Numbered from the stretch's first letter, positions 26,898 through 36,022 are shown. The stretch: DNA of 64,000 nt from Thermoplasmata archaeon (GCA_021817415.1 JAKAUZ010000030.1:97475-161474); one strand, 5' to 3'. Translations and numbers: made by a program. The notes: generated by a model not told the origin, from the letters alone.

Positions 26898-28157
26898 CTA
26901 CTTTTTCCTGATCTTCTCAAGCATTTCCTGGGCCACATCTATTCTTATTTTCTTTTCCCTCACCATCATTTCAGCCACTGAATCTATCTCATTCCCGGTC
27001 GCACCGGCAGAAACTGCCACGTTTCTGGCGTGGAGTTCCATATGTCCTTTCTGTATTCCTTCCATGGCAAGCGCCCTTATTGCTGCAAAATTCTGTGCCA
27101 GACCCACAGAAGCCAAGACATTTGCAAATTCCTTTGCTCCATTTATTCCAAGTATCTTTCTCATCAGTTTAGCCTTCGGGTGGGTTGCCGTTGCCCCACC
27201 AACAATGCCAACTGCCATAGGCATCTCAATCGAACCGACCAGGTTTCCATCCGCGTTCCTCTCCCATCTTGTGAGTGATGTATATCTTTCCATTGCAGCG
27301 TACGCATGTGCTCCAGCTTCTATGGCTCTCCAGTCATTAGCAGTTGCTACGAGCACAGAATCGATCCCGTTCATTATTCCCTTGTTGTGCGTCGTGGCCC
27401 TGTAAGGATCTATTGAGGCGAACCTGTATGCCTCGATAATACCATCTACTGCATCATCCCCTCCAATTGTCTTTGCATCAAAAATTGCATGGGCTCTGGT
27501 GATCCTGTAAGTTGCGAGATTGCTCAGTATCCTGAGCCTCACCCTTCCTCCCGTAATGCTGGATATGTATGGCGCAAGAGCCTCTGCCATCGTATTGACC
27601 GCATTTGCTCCCATTGCATCCCTAACGTCGACCAGCAGGTGCACAACCACCATTGGATTCAGTTCATCCAGCACCCTTACCTCAATATCCTTCGCCCCAC
27701 CTCCCACCTTCACAAGTACCGGGTCCTGATCGTTTGCTAACGATAGCAGTTTCGATTTTTCACTTAGTATCTTGAACTTAGCTGAGAATGGATCGGTGAC
27801 ACCAGTGAGCTCAATCTGCCCTATCATGATTGGTTCTGATGAGATTGCGGTGAAACCACCTTTTACTCTTGCCATTTTCGCTGCGTTTGAGGCCGCTGCA
27901 ACAACACTTGGCTCTTCAATTGCCATGGGTATCAGGTAATCCTTGCCATTTATCATAAAATTGGTGGCTATTCCTATCGGTACCTCCATGACTCCAATGA
28001 CGTTCTCTATCATGTGATCCGCCAGGTGTTCTCCCAGACTCCCCATATTATCAAGAAGAGACAGGTCATTATCTTCCAGACTGGAAAATTTCTTGACAAT
28101 TTCCCTCCTTTCTTTGACACTCAATTTATAAAAACCCTGAATATCAGAGCCTGTCAT
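26898..28157 (-). CDS. mvaA: Class II hydroxymethylglutaryl-CoA reductase
   Basis: A 419-aa enzyme converting HMG-CoA to mevalonate, the committed step to archaeal isoprenoid ether lipids. Class II features are PIGIATNFMINGKDYLIPMAIEEPS (substrate site and catalytic Glu), DAMGANAVN (catalytic Asp), THNKGIMNGID (catalytic Lys), GGATATHPKAK, and a late GHMELHARN His. Thermoplasmatales are known to carry this bacterial-type class II enzyme rather than the class I form of most archaea, so it also supports the taxonomic call. Divergent from tsr3. Confidence 0.93.
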   Translation of the reverse strand: MTGSDIQGFYKLSVKERREIVKKFSSLEDNDLSLLDNMGSLGEHLADHMIENVIGVMEVPIGIATNFMINGKDYLIPMAIEEPSVVAAASNAAKMARVKGGFTAISSEPIMIGQIELTGVTDPFSAKFKILSEKSKLLSLANDQDPVLVKVGGGAKDIEVRVLDELNPMVVVHLLVDVRDAMGANAVNTMAEALAPYISSITGGRVRLRILSNLATYRITRAHAIFDAKTIGGDDAVDGIIEAYRFASIDPYRATTHNKGIMNGIDSVLVATANDWRAIEAGAHAYAAMERYTSLTRWERNADGNLVGSIEMPMAVGIVGGATATHPKAKLMRKILGINGAKEFANVLASVGLAQNFAAIRALAMEGIQKGHMELHARNVAVSAGATGNEIDSVAEMMVREKKIRIDVAQEMLEKIRKK

Positions 28158-28213
28158 ATCTCATGAATAATGATTTGAATAAAGATTTATCCGACCACTG
28201 AATTTCTAGACTA

Positions 28214-28699
28214 TTGATCAGCCCAATCCCATTGATAATACATAAAAACGAAGACGATCCAAAGAAATGCACAGCACGGAAACTCAAAAGATTCGACCTG
28301 GCAGAATTCATTGGTTTCATCCCCAGGGGGGCTATAGTCTTATACCCGGATTCAGAAACAAGGATATCTAAAAAGGATCTTTCCTACAGGTCGTTGCTTG
28401 CAATTGACGTCTCGTGGAACAATATAGACAACTACAACTTCTCCGAATACCAAGTTCGTTCATTGCCCTATTTGCTGGCAGCTAACCCCGTTAATTATGG
28501 CAAACCTTACAAGCTTTCAACAGTTGAAGCGCTTTCCTCCTCCTACTACATTATGGGAATGAAAAATATTTCAGAAAGACTCCTTTCAAAATTTGGATGG
28601 GGAATTCAGTTTCTGAACCTGAACAGAGAACCGCTTGAGGAGTATTCTAAAGCCTCGAATTCTGATGAGATAAAAGAGATAGAGAAACAGTACTTCTAA
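28214..28699 (+). CDS. tsr3: Tsr3, rRNA aminocarboxypropyltransferase
   Basis: A 161-aa DUF367/Tsr3 protein that transfers an aminocarboxypropyl group from S-adenosylmethionine to a hypermodified uridine in small-subunit rRNA. The motifs HKNEDDPKKCTARKL near the start and KLSTVEALSSSYYIMG in the C-terminal half are characteristic. The start is a TTG at 28214 (a second TTG lies five codons on). Its 3' end overlaps the end of the PP-loop gene by 4 bases on the opposite strand. Confidence 0.85.
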   Translation: MISPIPLIIHKNEDDPKKCTARKLKRFDLAEFIGFIPRGAIVLYPDSETRISKKDLSYRSLLAIDVSWNNIDNYNFSEYQVRSLPYLLAANPVNYGKPYKLSTVEALSSSYYIMGMKNISERLLSKFGWGIQFLNLNREPLEEYSKASNSDEIKEIEKQYF

Positions 28700-30108
28700 A
28701 CCCATTCCTCATTGATGAGTTCGGTGTTTCCTTGAGTGTATTCCCTGATTATACGCATTATTTTGTCACGAAATTCTTCCGGTATGTTGGCTCTGTCACA
28801 GCACTGTCCAGACTGATGAATTTTTTCCACGTGGGAGTGTTCCTTTCCCTCCTTCCCATTTGTTAGAACAAATATGGAATGTTCCATTTCATCCGTATCC
28901 AGCCTGAACTTTCTATCCTTGAATGATCTTCTGAAATCTTTAACGTCATCTTTCCTGTAGGAAATGATTGTTGGATCAATGCCATTTGCTGTCAGGAATA
29001 ACAGTACACCATTGCACTTGGAACACTTTCCACAGGGAATCATGTCTCCATTTTCAGAATGGCAACTGTGACATGACCTTTGAAGTCTTGCTATTTCAGG
29101 GTATCTCCTGAAGAGTATCCTTTCCTCCACGTATCCCGAGATTCCCCGTACCCCCGAGAAAAATGACGTACCAAATCCCTTCTCCCTGAAATAGGATGTC
29201 ATCCTGTCATCGAATGCCTGCGTCTGGTCATAGACACCATAAAAGTGGTTCATTCCAAACTCCTCTTTCATGTTCCTGGGATCATCGAATTCATCCCCCT
29301 TCATTACGTATGATATACCATGATGCCTGATGTACGGGAGCGACGAAAGTATGTATATTGGGAAGATGAATAGTTGGATTGGATAAGTATCAGACCACAT
29401 TTTCAATGCCTTTCTGTCCAGTGCATCGACCCTGCTGTTCATCTCTCTGTAGAACCTGTCTACGGTTGTCCAGACTCTTAGCGTATTTATGTCCCTCTTT
29501 GACATATAGTCATAAGCCACCTTGGCTGTTTTCCAGTGACCCCCTGATTCATTTATGTATATCGGGAAAACATTTGCCCCTACCTCCTTCATCATGCCGT
29601 AGGAGAGGAGGCTCTCCTTCCCTCCGCTTGAAAGAATGCCCACTGATCCATTCGTAGGAAATGGCACCGGCTCTGCTGGTCCTTCCCTAATATCCAGTAG
29701 CGGTATATAATCTGCTTCACTTTTATCAGGAACGGATGGTATGATTTCAGGCCTGAAGAATTCCCTCCTCTTTAGAATCTTGTTGATGTAGACTTCCCTG
29801 CTATTTATCTTCATCATTTCCCTGAAGAAAGAGATGTCCACATTCGAAAGAGGGAAGTCGGTAGACAGTTCATCAGTGAAAAGCGAGTAATTCACCAGTG
29901 GGGCTACTGAAATTATCCTCGCGTCCTGCTTAGTGATTGTTGAATCGTCCGAGTAGTTGAACTTGATAAGAAGGTCAACTCCATCCACACTGAATCTGGT
30001 GATTATCTTGTGATCTAGAACCTGTGGTTCCCGAACTTTTATCCTGTCAATGGACGCGAATTTTCTGGCTGCCTTCAATCCTATCGACCACTTCTGCAAG
30101 TTTGCCAA
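28696..30108 (-). CDS. PP-loop ATPase with C-terminal Cys cluster
   Basis: A 470-aa protein. The N-terminal 150 residues are a mixed domain of unknown type. Then SGGKES (161-166) is the PP-loop of adenylating ATPases such as QueC, TtcA and asparagine synthetase. A Cys cluster CHSCH plus CGKCSKC (C346, C349, C359, C362, C365) likely binds Zn or an Fe-S cluster, as in QueC-like and tRNA-thiolating enzymes. It is last in an operon behind the PLP enzyme and the DUF1611 protein; its track start overlaps the DUF1611 gene by 62 bases. The predicted chemistry is ATP-dependent activation of a carboxylate or nucleotide base; the substrate is unknown. Confidence 0.65.
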   Translation of the reverse strand: MANLQKWSIGLKAARKFASIDRIKVREPQVLDHKIITRFSVDGVDLLIKFNYSDDSTITKQDARIISVAPLVNYSLFTDELSTDFPLSNVDISFFREMMKINSREVYINKILKRREFFRPEIIPSVPDKSEADYIPLLDIREGPAEPVPFPTNGSVGILSSGGKESLLSYGMMKEVGANVFPIYINESGGHWKTAKVAYDYMSKRDINTLRVWTTVDRFYREMNSRVDALDRKALKMWSDTYPIQLFIFPIYILSSLPYIRHHGISYVMKGDEFDDPRNMKEEFGMNHFYGVYDQTQAFDDRMTSYFREKGFGTSFFSGVRGISGYVEERILFRRYPEIARLQRSCHSCHSENGDMIPCGKCSKCNGVLLFLTANGIDPTIISYRKDDVKDFRRSFKDRKFRLDTDEMEHSIFVLTNGKEGKEHSHVEKIHQSGQCCDRANIPEEFRDKIMRIIREYTQGNTELINEEWV

Positions 30109-31102
30109 TTTCTTTTAGTGGATCTATTACTGGGATCCCATATCTCGATTCATAATCTTTCTTGATGTGATCAATTTCAGTGGCGTTGAGGTTCTCGGTG
30201 TTGAGAGTCAAGGCAATCACTCTTTTTCCGGAGAGCAATTCCAGGATACTGATAACCTTCCCAACGTCCGGCATTGGATATTTCTCAAAACCATCAAGGA
30301 ATTTCCTACCCGGTGCATCCTGTAGAATAATTGCATCTGGCCTCCCAGCAGCTATGATCTCAAAGCTTCCAGGATAGGCAGGATGAACGACAGATCCCTG
30401 ACCTTCCAGCAAAATAAATTCCGGCTTCTGATCATTCCAAGCTCTTAAAACCTCATGTTCGATTGCTCCTGCGACGAAATCATTTATGGTGGCGTCCAGA
30501 ACAGTTCCGTATTCAAACCCCTGCATCCATGAGGTCTGCCCCGTCCCTATCATGATGGCCCTTCTTCCCCTCTTTTCCAGTTCTCTCCATAGCATTATTG
30601 ACGTCGTTCTCTTCCCTATGGCGCTATCAGTCCCCAAGATGGCTATCTTGAAGGACTTGACATTCTCTATCTCTCCAGTAAAGGGAAATTTCCTGTCCCT
30701 GTATATTTTTCTAATGTCTATGATTTCCGCTCCACGATTGGAGGCTATCTTCGATAATTCCAGGTCTTCCGATATGAATTCGTGTAGGCCGTTCACTATT
30801 CCAAGGCCACTGTTGATTGCCTCCTTCACGAACTCCCTGTATTCTTTTGGCAGGAAGCCCCCATCTGTAGCAGCACCTATCACAAGGTATTTGGGCTCGT
30901 AAACCAGTGCCTCCTTCAGAGTAGAAACTATCGGTATCCCCTTTTTCTTTCCCTCCAGGTATTCTCCAGCATCTCTTCCTGCAAGCTGAGAATCGATCAC
31001 CGCCACAACATCATATCTGCTGGAATATCTCACCAGACCGTGTGCTGTTTTACCATACGTACTGGAGAACACCCCCTCTGCAAGCACAACTGCTTTGTCC
31101 AT
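30047..31102 (-). CDS. DUF1611 P-loop protein (DgcN-like)
   Basis: A 351-aa member of the DUF1611 family. An N-terminal Rossmann-like part (residues 1-125, with AVIDSQLAGRDAGEYL and VIGAATDGG) is followed by a P-loop domain with GTDSAIGKRTTS at 157-168, a TGQTSWMQGFEYG block and EFILLEGQGSVVHPAYPG. A bacterial relative, DgcN, acts in D-glutamate catabolism as an N-acyltransferase-type enzyme. Here it sits 3 bases after a threonine-synthase-like gene and overlaps a PP-loop gene, which suggests an amino-acid modifying pathway (inference). Confidence 0.75.
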   Translation of the reverse strand: MDKAVVLAEGVFSSTYGKTAHGLVRYSSRYDVVAVIDSQLAGRDAGEYLEGKKKGIPIVSTLKEALVYEPKYLVIGAATDGGFLPKEYREFVKEAINSGLGIVNGLHEFISEDLELSKIASNRGAEIIDIRKIYRDRKFPFTGEIENVKSFKIAILGTDSAIGKRTTSIMLWRELEKRGRRAIMIGTGQTSWMQGFEYGTVLDATINDFVAGAIEHEVLRAWNDQKPEFILLEGQGSVVHPAYPGSFEIIAAGRPDAIILQDAPGRKFLDGFEKYPMPDVGKVISILELLSGKRVIALTLNTENLNATEIDHIKKDYESRYGIPVIDPLKEIGKLAEVVDRIEGSQKIRVH

Positions 31103-31105
31103 CCT

Positions 31106-32050
31106 TCAGTTCCTTCCAGTGATTACCGCAACGTACAGATTCTCTCCTGGGTACTTTGGGGCATTCCTGATTGCTTCTAGAGGAGCTGTGCTTGCAGGCA
31201 AGGCATTTATTCCCATCTCCTTCTTCAACATCCGCTTGTAAAACAGCATCCTGCTATCCGAAATGTATTCTGCGTACCCATTTGTATCCTTGATCGCTTT
31301 CAGGGCCACGTCTCCATCGTATGCGTGCAAGGCTATAAGTGGCTCATTTACTAATGACTCCCTGAGGTTCTCAGGTTTAAGGTCCCTCAACACGCCCCCA
31401 TCCTTGAATGCTTTTACCACAGGATTTCCACCGGTCGTGCTTGCGCCCAGGATTCTCGGAATCCTGTCTGTCAATCCCGCCTTTCTCAAATTCACAAAAC
31501 CAATGTACATTCCTGCGAGAGTAGTCCCATTTCCTACGGGAATGGCGACGGCATCTGGCGCTCTACCAAACTGCTGGTAGAGTTCATAGGATATCCTTGA
31601 ATAAGCGTCATAACTCAGGTTCGTGGTACTGTTACCCGGGTTACCATCATACCAGTTATTGTCCATTGCTATCTCCCTGCTCATTTCAACCGCATCTTCG
31701 TAAGCCCCTGGAACTTCATTGACTACCGCTCCATTGTGTTTCATCGTCGCTATCTTGGGGGAATGATATCTTTCAGGAACATACACTTCCGCCTTGAGCC
31801 CAAAAAGTCCCGAATAATATGACATTGCTACTCCATAATTCCCGCAGGTGCCTATAGATATGGCATCATAACCTTGTTCTATCGCATATTTTACATGCCT
31901 CAGGGCAGCTCGATCCTTATGGGTCCCTGATGGATTCACGCCTTCAAATTTCAAAAAAATTTTCTTGAAGGAGAAAAGCCGCTCTAAGTGTTTGGCACGG
32001 AAAACAGGTGTGCCGCCTGGGTCAGAATCTTCACTTTCTTCTTCTATCAA
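31106..32050 (-). CDS. Threonine-synthase-like PLP-dependent enzyme
   Basis: A 314-aa fold-type II PLP enzyme. K45 in NPSGTHKDRAA is the Schiff-base Lys; TCGNYGVAMSYYSG is the phosphate-near loop and PVGNGTTLAGMY the glycine-rich PLP-phosphate loop. It is shorter than ordinary threonine synthase (about 350-400), lacking the N-terminal zinc-finger-like segment and a full C-terminus, and no thrB or hom gene is nearby. It heads an operon with DUF1611 and PP-loop genes, so it may make a dedicated amino acid rather than threonine; cysteate-synthase-like or diaminopropionate-type chemistry is possible. Confidence 0.7.
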   Translation of the reverse strand: MIEEESEDSDPGGTPVFRAKHLERLFSFKKIFLKFEGVNPSGTHKDRAALRHVKYAIEQGYDAISIGTCGNYGVAMSYYSGLFGLKAEVYVPERYHSPKIATMKHNGAVVNEVPGAYEDAVEMSREIAMDNNWYDGNPGNSTTNLSYDAYSRISYELYQQFGRAPDAVAIPVGNGTTLAGMYIGFVNLRKAGLTDRIPRILGASTTGGNPVVKAFKDGGVLRDLKPENLRESLVNEPLIALHAYDGDVALKAIKDTNGYAEYISDSRMLFYKRMLKKEMGINALPASTAPLEAIRNAPKYPGENLYVAVITGRN

Positions 32051-32208
32051 CTTTACCTAATCCTCCTAAGAGGTTAATTGTGGAAGTTAATCATCGTATA
32101 AAAGCGTTTTGAACATAGTGCATTGAAAACTGCGGAAATTCCAGTGGAAATCACTTTTCATTTTCCCTTGTGGAAAAAAATTATAGTCCATAATAAAATG
32201 ATGAGTCA

Positions 32209-32640
32209 ATGTTTGAGATTACTGTTAGACTCAAAAATCCTTCACTGGATAACAACATTGACTTAACACTCTACGAATTCCTCTCTGATATCGGGTATAT
32301 TGAGGAGAGAGGAGAGAGCGATCTGGATAAGACAAGGAAGAGCGTTCCATACAGGATGTTCAAGGAATGTTTTCTTGATCGATCTGACAAGACATGGTCA
32401 GTTCAGGATCTGATCACTTATCTCAAGACGACCAAGCCTACCCTTTACAGATATCTGAACAGGTTGAAGGCACTGGACATAATCCAGGAAGTGCAGATAG
32501 GGAAGGAAAAAGGTTATGCTCTGAGATACAATTCACTTTCACTGGCCTGGAATTTCGTAGAATCCAATGTTAAAATAAGCATGGAAAACTACAGGAAGAC
32601 AATTGAAAATATTCAGAGAATGATAGGTGATAATAAATGA
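32209..32640 (+). CDS. Winged-helix transcriptional regulator
   Basis: A 143-aa protein. The central region KTWSVQDLITYLKTTKPTLYRYLNRLKALDIIQEV is a winged helix-turn-helix with the recognition helix around TLYRYLNRL. It is flanked by a charged N-terminus and a C-terminal coiled helix (ENYRKTIENIQRM) that may dimerise. It overlaps the next gene by 4 bases (ATGA), so it is cotranscribed with an 85-aa protein. Divergent from the PLP/DUF1611/PP-loop operon, it is a candidate regulator of it. A TATA-like TAATAAAATG lies 20-30 bases before the ATG. Confidence 0.7.
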   Translation: MFEITVRLKNPSLDNNIDLTLYEFLSDIGYIEERGESDLDKTRKSVPYRMFKECFLDRSDKTWSVQDLITYLKTTKPTLYRYLNRLKALDIIQEVQIGKEKGYALRYNSLSLAWNFVESNVKISMENYRKTIENIQRMIGDNK

Positions 32641-32894
32641 TAACCCAACTGACAAAGGGATCAAAATACAGGATTACTTCAGCTAGTTCGACGGAGGAGA
32701 ATTTCATTACTGAAGGAATATTGCAAGGTTTTATTACCATGGGCGAGGAACCTGCTCTGCTCCTTGAAATGGAAAAAGAAGGAAAGAAAAGTCTGAGAAT
32801 TATTCCGGTCAACGCAATACTGATGATTGATATAATTGAGCACAATGAGGAAAAAGAAAAAGAGAGCAAGGGAGATACCAGCTATATTTCTTGA
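32637..32894 (+). CDS. Small SH3/Sm-like protein cotranscribed with the regulator
   Basis: An 85-aa protein with five likely beta strands (KYRITSAS, ITEGILQGFI, PALLLEMEKEG, SLRIIPVNAILMIDII) and an acidic, disordered tail. The strand order and the RIIPVNAILMIDI ending resemble Sm-like or SH3 barrels, which in archaea often bind RNA or proteins, but similarity is weak. It overlaps the winged-helix gene by 4 bases, so the two may work together. Confidence 0.55.
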   Translation: MITQLTKGSKYRITSASSTEENFITEGILQGFITMGEEPALLLEMEKEGKKSLRIIPVNAILMIDIIEHNEEKEKESKGDTSYIS

Positions 32895-32927
32895 AAGTGG
32901 TATCCTCAAGTAATCCAATGTTTTTCA

Positions 32928-33446
32928 TCAAATCAGATCGAACCTGATTAACTCAGTATATATAGGTCCCGATGCAGTAAGCTGCGACTCATAAAGGGAA
33001 AAGTGACCTACCTGCTGCTTCTGGACAATCCTATTCCCCACCCTTTCAGCAAATGAGCTGAAATCCTGTGTTACTTTTGATCTTAGAAGGGTGACATGAG
33101 GAGAAAACGGATGGTCCGTGGTAATCGACGGGGTCGCGCTATCCACTTTGCGTGCAAGTTCAATTAATTTTTCCTCCGGCCCTGCATTGATGAATACAAC
33201 CCTTCCTTTTCTTAGTGATGGGAAGGCACCAATCCCTGACATTTCTAACACAAATTTCTCAAGCTCTATCTTTTTCAGGTTCTCCACTATTTCCTGTGTT
33301 TCCCTGATCTCTCCCAAGAATTTCAACGTCAGATGAATATTCTCAGGTTGGACTGTCTTGCCCATTGTTTTTAGTGTTTTCAGAATAACCCTGATATCAT
33401 CATTGGGAGTTACCTTGATGGCAATAAAGGCTCTCATCTCCTTCAT
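32928..33446 (-). CDS. thpR: RNA 2',3'-cyclic phosphodiesterase
   Basis: A 172-aa 2H-phosphoesterase (LigT/ThpR). The two HxTx motifs are HLTLKFLGE and HVTLLRSK. It opens 2',3'-cyclic phosphates on RNA ends, for example after tRNA splicing. The start could be the second Met (MRAFIAI), which matches the usual N-terminus of the family. Divergent from gcvH with a 47-base spacer. Confidence 0.88.
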   Translation of the reverse strand: MKEMRAFIAIKVTPNDDIRVILKTLKTMGKTVQPENIHLTLKFLGEIRETQEIVENLKKIELEKFVLEMSGIGAFPSLRKGRVVFINAGPEEKLIELARKVDSATPSITTDHPFSPHVTLLRSKVTQDFSSFAERVGNRIVQKQQVGHFSLYESQLTASGPIYTELIRFDLI

Positions 33447-33493
33447 ATCATGGAAAAGCGCAAAATTTTTTCTCTTGACTGTTATCTCCAGTT

Positions 33494-33871
33494 ATGATCG
33501 TGAAGGATGGTCTCTATTACACAAAAACTCACGAGTGGATCAGGTTAGAAGGGGACGTTGCTTCTGTCGGGATTACCGATTTCGCGCAGAATCAACTCAC
33601 TGACATCGTTTACGTAGACCTCCCAAAGGTGGGGGCTATGATAAAGGCGGGGGAAATTGCTGGGACAGTCGAAAGTGTCAAGTCAGCTGAAGATTTCTAT
33701 TCCCCTATAACTGGAAAAGTCCTTGAAGTGAACAAAGATCTGGAAAAGAGTCCAGAACTGATCAACAAGGACGCCTATCAGGCATGGATGTATAAGATGA
33801 AGATTAGCAATCCATCCGAAGTTTCTTCCCTGATGAAGAAGGATGATTACGAAAAATTGATAAAGAAATGA
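33494..33871 (+). CDS. gcvH: Glycine cleavage system H protein
   Basis: A 125-aa lipoyl carrier. THEWIRLEGDVASVGITDFAQ at the start and the lipoylation Lys K63 in ESVKSAEDFYSPITG are characteristic. It shuttles the aminomethyl group between glycine decarboxylase and the T protein. The P, T and L genes are not in this window. It is followed after 4 bases by rlmE, so the two share a transcript. Confidence 0.92.
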   Translation: MIVKDGLYYTKTHEWIRLEGDVASVGITDFAQNQLTDIVYVDLPKVGAMIKAGEIAGTVESVKSAEDFYSPITGKVLEVNKDLEKSPELINKDAYQAWMYKMKISNPSEVSSLMKKDDYEKLIKK

Positions 33872-33875
33872 TTTA

Positions 33876-34484
33876 ATGACCTGGGCCCAGAAAAGAAGAT
33901 CTGAGGAGTATTATAGGAGGGCTAAAAAGGAAGGATTCAGGAGCAGGGCATCCTACAAACTTCTTCAAGTACACGAAAAGTTCCATCTGATAGATGAAGG
34001 AACCAAAATACTGGACATGGGAGCATCACCTGGAGGATGGAGCCAGGTGATTTCCAAATTGAATCCGGACGGCCTGAATGTTGCTACAGACATAATCCCC
34101 ATGGATCCAGTTCCTGGTGTGATTTTCTCCAAGGGTGACATTTTTTCCGATGAGGCCATAGACAGACTTCTGGAAAAATCAGAATTTGGATACGATCTGA
34201 TACTTTCAGACATACTGCAACACACGTCTGGGCAAAGATCAATTGACCATGCAAATTCCTATTTCATTGCAAAGAGAATTTTGGAGATGGCTGAACGTCT
34301 TCTGAACAGAAATGGGAAAATGCTGGTGAAGATGCTTCAGGGTGACCTGACGGATACAGCCAAGAAGGAATATATGGAAAAATTCAGGAAGGTCAGGATA
34401 ACCAAACCCCCTTCCTCTTCCCCTAGCTCATCTGAAGTTTATATCCTTGCAGAAGGTTTTCTAGGTGGAAAACAACTCCGCTGA
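33876..34484 (+). CDS. rlmE: 23S rRNA 2'-O-ribose methyltransferase
   Basis: A 202-aa FtsJ/RlmE methyltransferase. It starts with a basic segment (GFRSRASYKLLQ, catalytic Lys), then the SAM motif ILDMGASPGGWSQVI, the DLILSDILQHTSG catalytic Asp region and MLVKMLQG with the second catalytic Lys. It methylates a uridine ribose in the peptidyl transferase centre of 23S rRNA. It is in an operon with gcvH. Its last 62 bases overlap the 3' end of the antisense TraB-like gene. Confidence 0.9.
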   Translation: MTWAQKRRSEEYYRRAKKEGFRSRASYKLLQVHEKFHLIDEGTKILDMGASPGGWSQVISKLNPDGLNVATDIIPMDPVPGVIFSKGDIFSDEAIDRLLEKSEFGYDLILSDILQHTSGQRSIDHANSYFIAKRILEMAERLLNRNGKMLVKMLQGDLTDTAKKEYMEKFRKVRITKPPSSSPSSSEVYILAEGFLGGKQLR

Positions 34485-35058
34485 ACCTTTCCACTTCTAT
34501 GATTGCAAGTGTACTGACACCTTTCTTTTCTGAGATTTCCTTTGCCATGTAGCTTTCTCTCTCCTCTTCCATCTTCCTGTACCCTTTCCTGTTCACAATT
34601 TTGTCCCACTGAATGCTGAACTGCTCAGGATCAGTAAAATCCCATTTTCTTCTGATCAGCCTCTTCTTTTGCAGACTCAGCCAGATCAAATCAGTGAGTG
34701 GAATATTCGCAACAAACAGTTCCTCATACTTCCCTGATGGTATGTCAATTCCAATTACAGAACTTCCAATTGAGTCCCCCAACTTTATGGCCCTTACGAA
34801 CGCCTCAGGCGGTATGGATGTTTCGCCAAAGCGCCTGATTAGGTATTCATAAATCAGTTCAATATCGTCCATCTCCACTTCATATGGGTGCTTGACAAAA
34901 TCCCTGAGTCCCGCGACTTCGTCTTCTGTAATTGCTAGCATTATCACATCGTATTTCTCACGTCTTAACATAGAATCTACCAAATCCCCCGAACTTTTAA
35001 GCCCCTTTACGATTCCAATAACGTCTACGAGCGATGGACCTTCTAGTCTGGCTCTCAA
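34423..35058 (-). CDS. TraB/PrgY-like protein (tentative)
   Basis: A 211-aa soluble protein. The segments KYDVIMLAITEDEVAGL and IPPEAFVRAIKLGDSIGSSVIGIDIP resemble the TraB family pattern of 'PDVVxVELD...L' and 'Aix.A...ga.viliDR', but the acidic and Arg residues are partly replaced, so the assignment is weak. The last part is a charged helical region. It overlaps the upstream HTH regulator gene by 4 bases, so the two are coupled. Function unknown. Confidence 0.5.
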   Translation of the reverse strand: MRARLEGPSLVDVIGIVKGLKSSGDLVDSMLRREKYDVIMLAITEDEVAGLRDFVKHPYEVEMDDIELIYEYLIRRFGETSIPPEAFVRAIKLGDSIGSSVIGIDIPSGKYEELFVANIPLTDLIWLSLQKKRLIRRKWDFTDPEQFSIQWDKIVNRKGYRKMEEERESYMAKEISEKKGVSTLAIIEVERFSGVVFHLENLLQGYKLQMS

Positions 35059-35999
35059 ATGTTCCTTCTCTCCCTGATCACATCTTTGAATTCTTCTTTG
35101 TCCTGAAATTCCTCTAGCTCAGAATAATATATTATGGGAACTGTGTCCTTTGACGGTTTCTCCCTTACCTTTTTGACTATGAGAAAACTATCCATATCAG
35201 TCATTTCAGAAAGTTTCTGCATTGAAACCATTTTCCTGCTAAACCTGAGTAACTCTTCCTCTATCCCTCCCAGAAATAGAGATTCCTGGTCCTCCATCAG
35301 GAAATTTAGTATTGATTTCTTGAATGGGTAAATTAAAAATCCTTTTTTCTGCAACTCGTTGTTTACCAGCCTTTCGAATTCCCTCATCTTCTTGAAATTT
35401 GGTTGCACCTTATCATCCATGATTTTCCAGAGGAATGATACGTGGCTCATTATTTCTTCCCCGAGGAATTCCTCCATTTTAAAGGCAGTTTCAATTGAGG
35501 CAGACATACCTGACTCATACATCAGGATGGTTCTTCTTGTCGTTCCTAAAGCGTTGGCTATGTCTCCCAGAGACAGCGTCCTTTCCTCCCTTATCTTCTT
35601 CAGCTTCGCTGAGTCAATACTGACATAGAAGCCTCCCGGACCTGCCCTGACCATCGGTTCCTCTTCATCTTTCAAGTAGTCTTCAAAAGTCCCGGGTGAT
35701 ACAATTGGAAGAGAATGTCTGGTATAGACTACACCGTCTTCTATCTTCTCGTTCCTGTTCTGCAGACTCAGCACAAGGGGGTAGGCGTCTATAAATCTTG
35801 CAAAAGAAATCAGAGATCTGGACCCTTCTTCAGTCAAGAATCCTGCATTAGGGACTATTTTGACTATCAGTATTTCTTTCAGGCTCTTCAAAACTAGATC
35901 AAAAGAGTATGAAAATTCGGGATCTGCGCATAGGACCTCGTAACCAAGTCTTTCCGATATTTTTCTGATGGAATTCAGTATTGCAAGTCTCTGGTCCAC
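35055..35999 (-). CDS. Archaeal HTH-type transcriptional regulator (Cro/C1 type)
   Basis: A 314-aa protein of the archaeal regulator family with an N-terminal nuclease-like alpha/beta part (SFARFIDAYPLVLSLQ) and a central Cro/C1 helix-turn-helix, LKKIREERTLSLGDIANALGTTRRTILMYESG (about residues 133-165). The C-terminal part is likely dimerising. It is widespread in archaea, with no known regulon. It starts an operon with the TraB-like gene. Confidence 0.85.
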   Translation of the reverse strand: MDQRLAILNSIRKISERLGYEVLCADPEFSYSFDLVLKSLKEILIVKIVPNAGFLTEEGSRSLISFARFIDAYPLVLSLQNRNEKIEDGVVYTRHSLPIVSPGTFEDYLKDEEEPMVRAGPGGFYVSIDSAKLKKIREERTLSLGDIANALGTTRRTILMYESGMSASIETAFKMEEFLGEEIMSHVSFLWKIMDDKVQPNFKKMREFERLVNNELQKKGFLIYPFKKSILNFLMEDQESLFLGGIEEELLRFSRKMVSMQKLSEMTDMDSFLIVKKVREKPSKDTVPIIYYSELEEFQDKEEFKDVIRERRNI

Positions 36000-36022
36000 G
36001 CAGTATAAGATATTCTAAATAT

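Noticed and set aside
34423-34484. Frameshift or assembly error at the 62-base tail overlap of rlmE and the TraB-like gene
   Set aside because: Both frames end naturally and the rlmE motifs are complete; a convergent overlap is a sufficient explanation.
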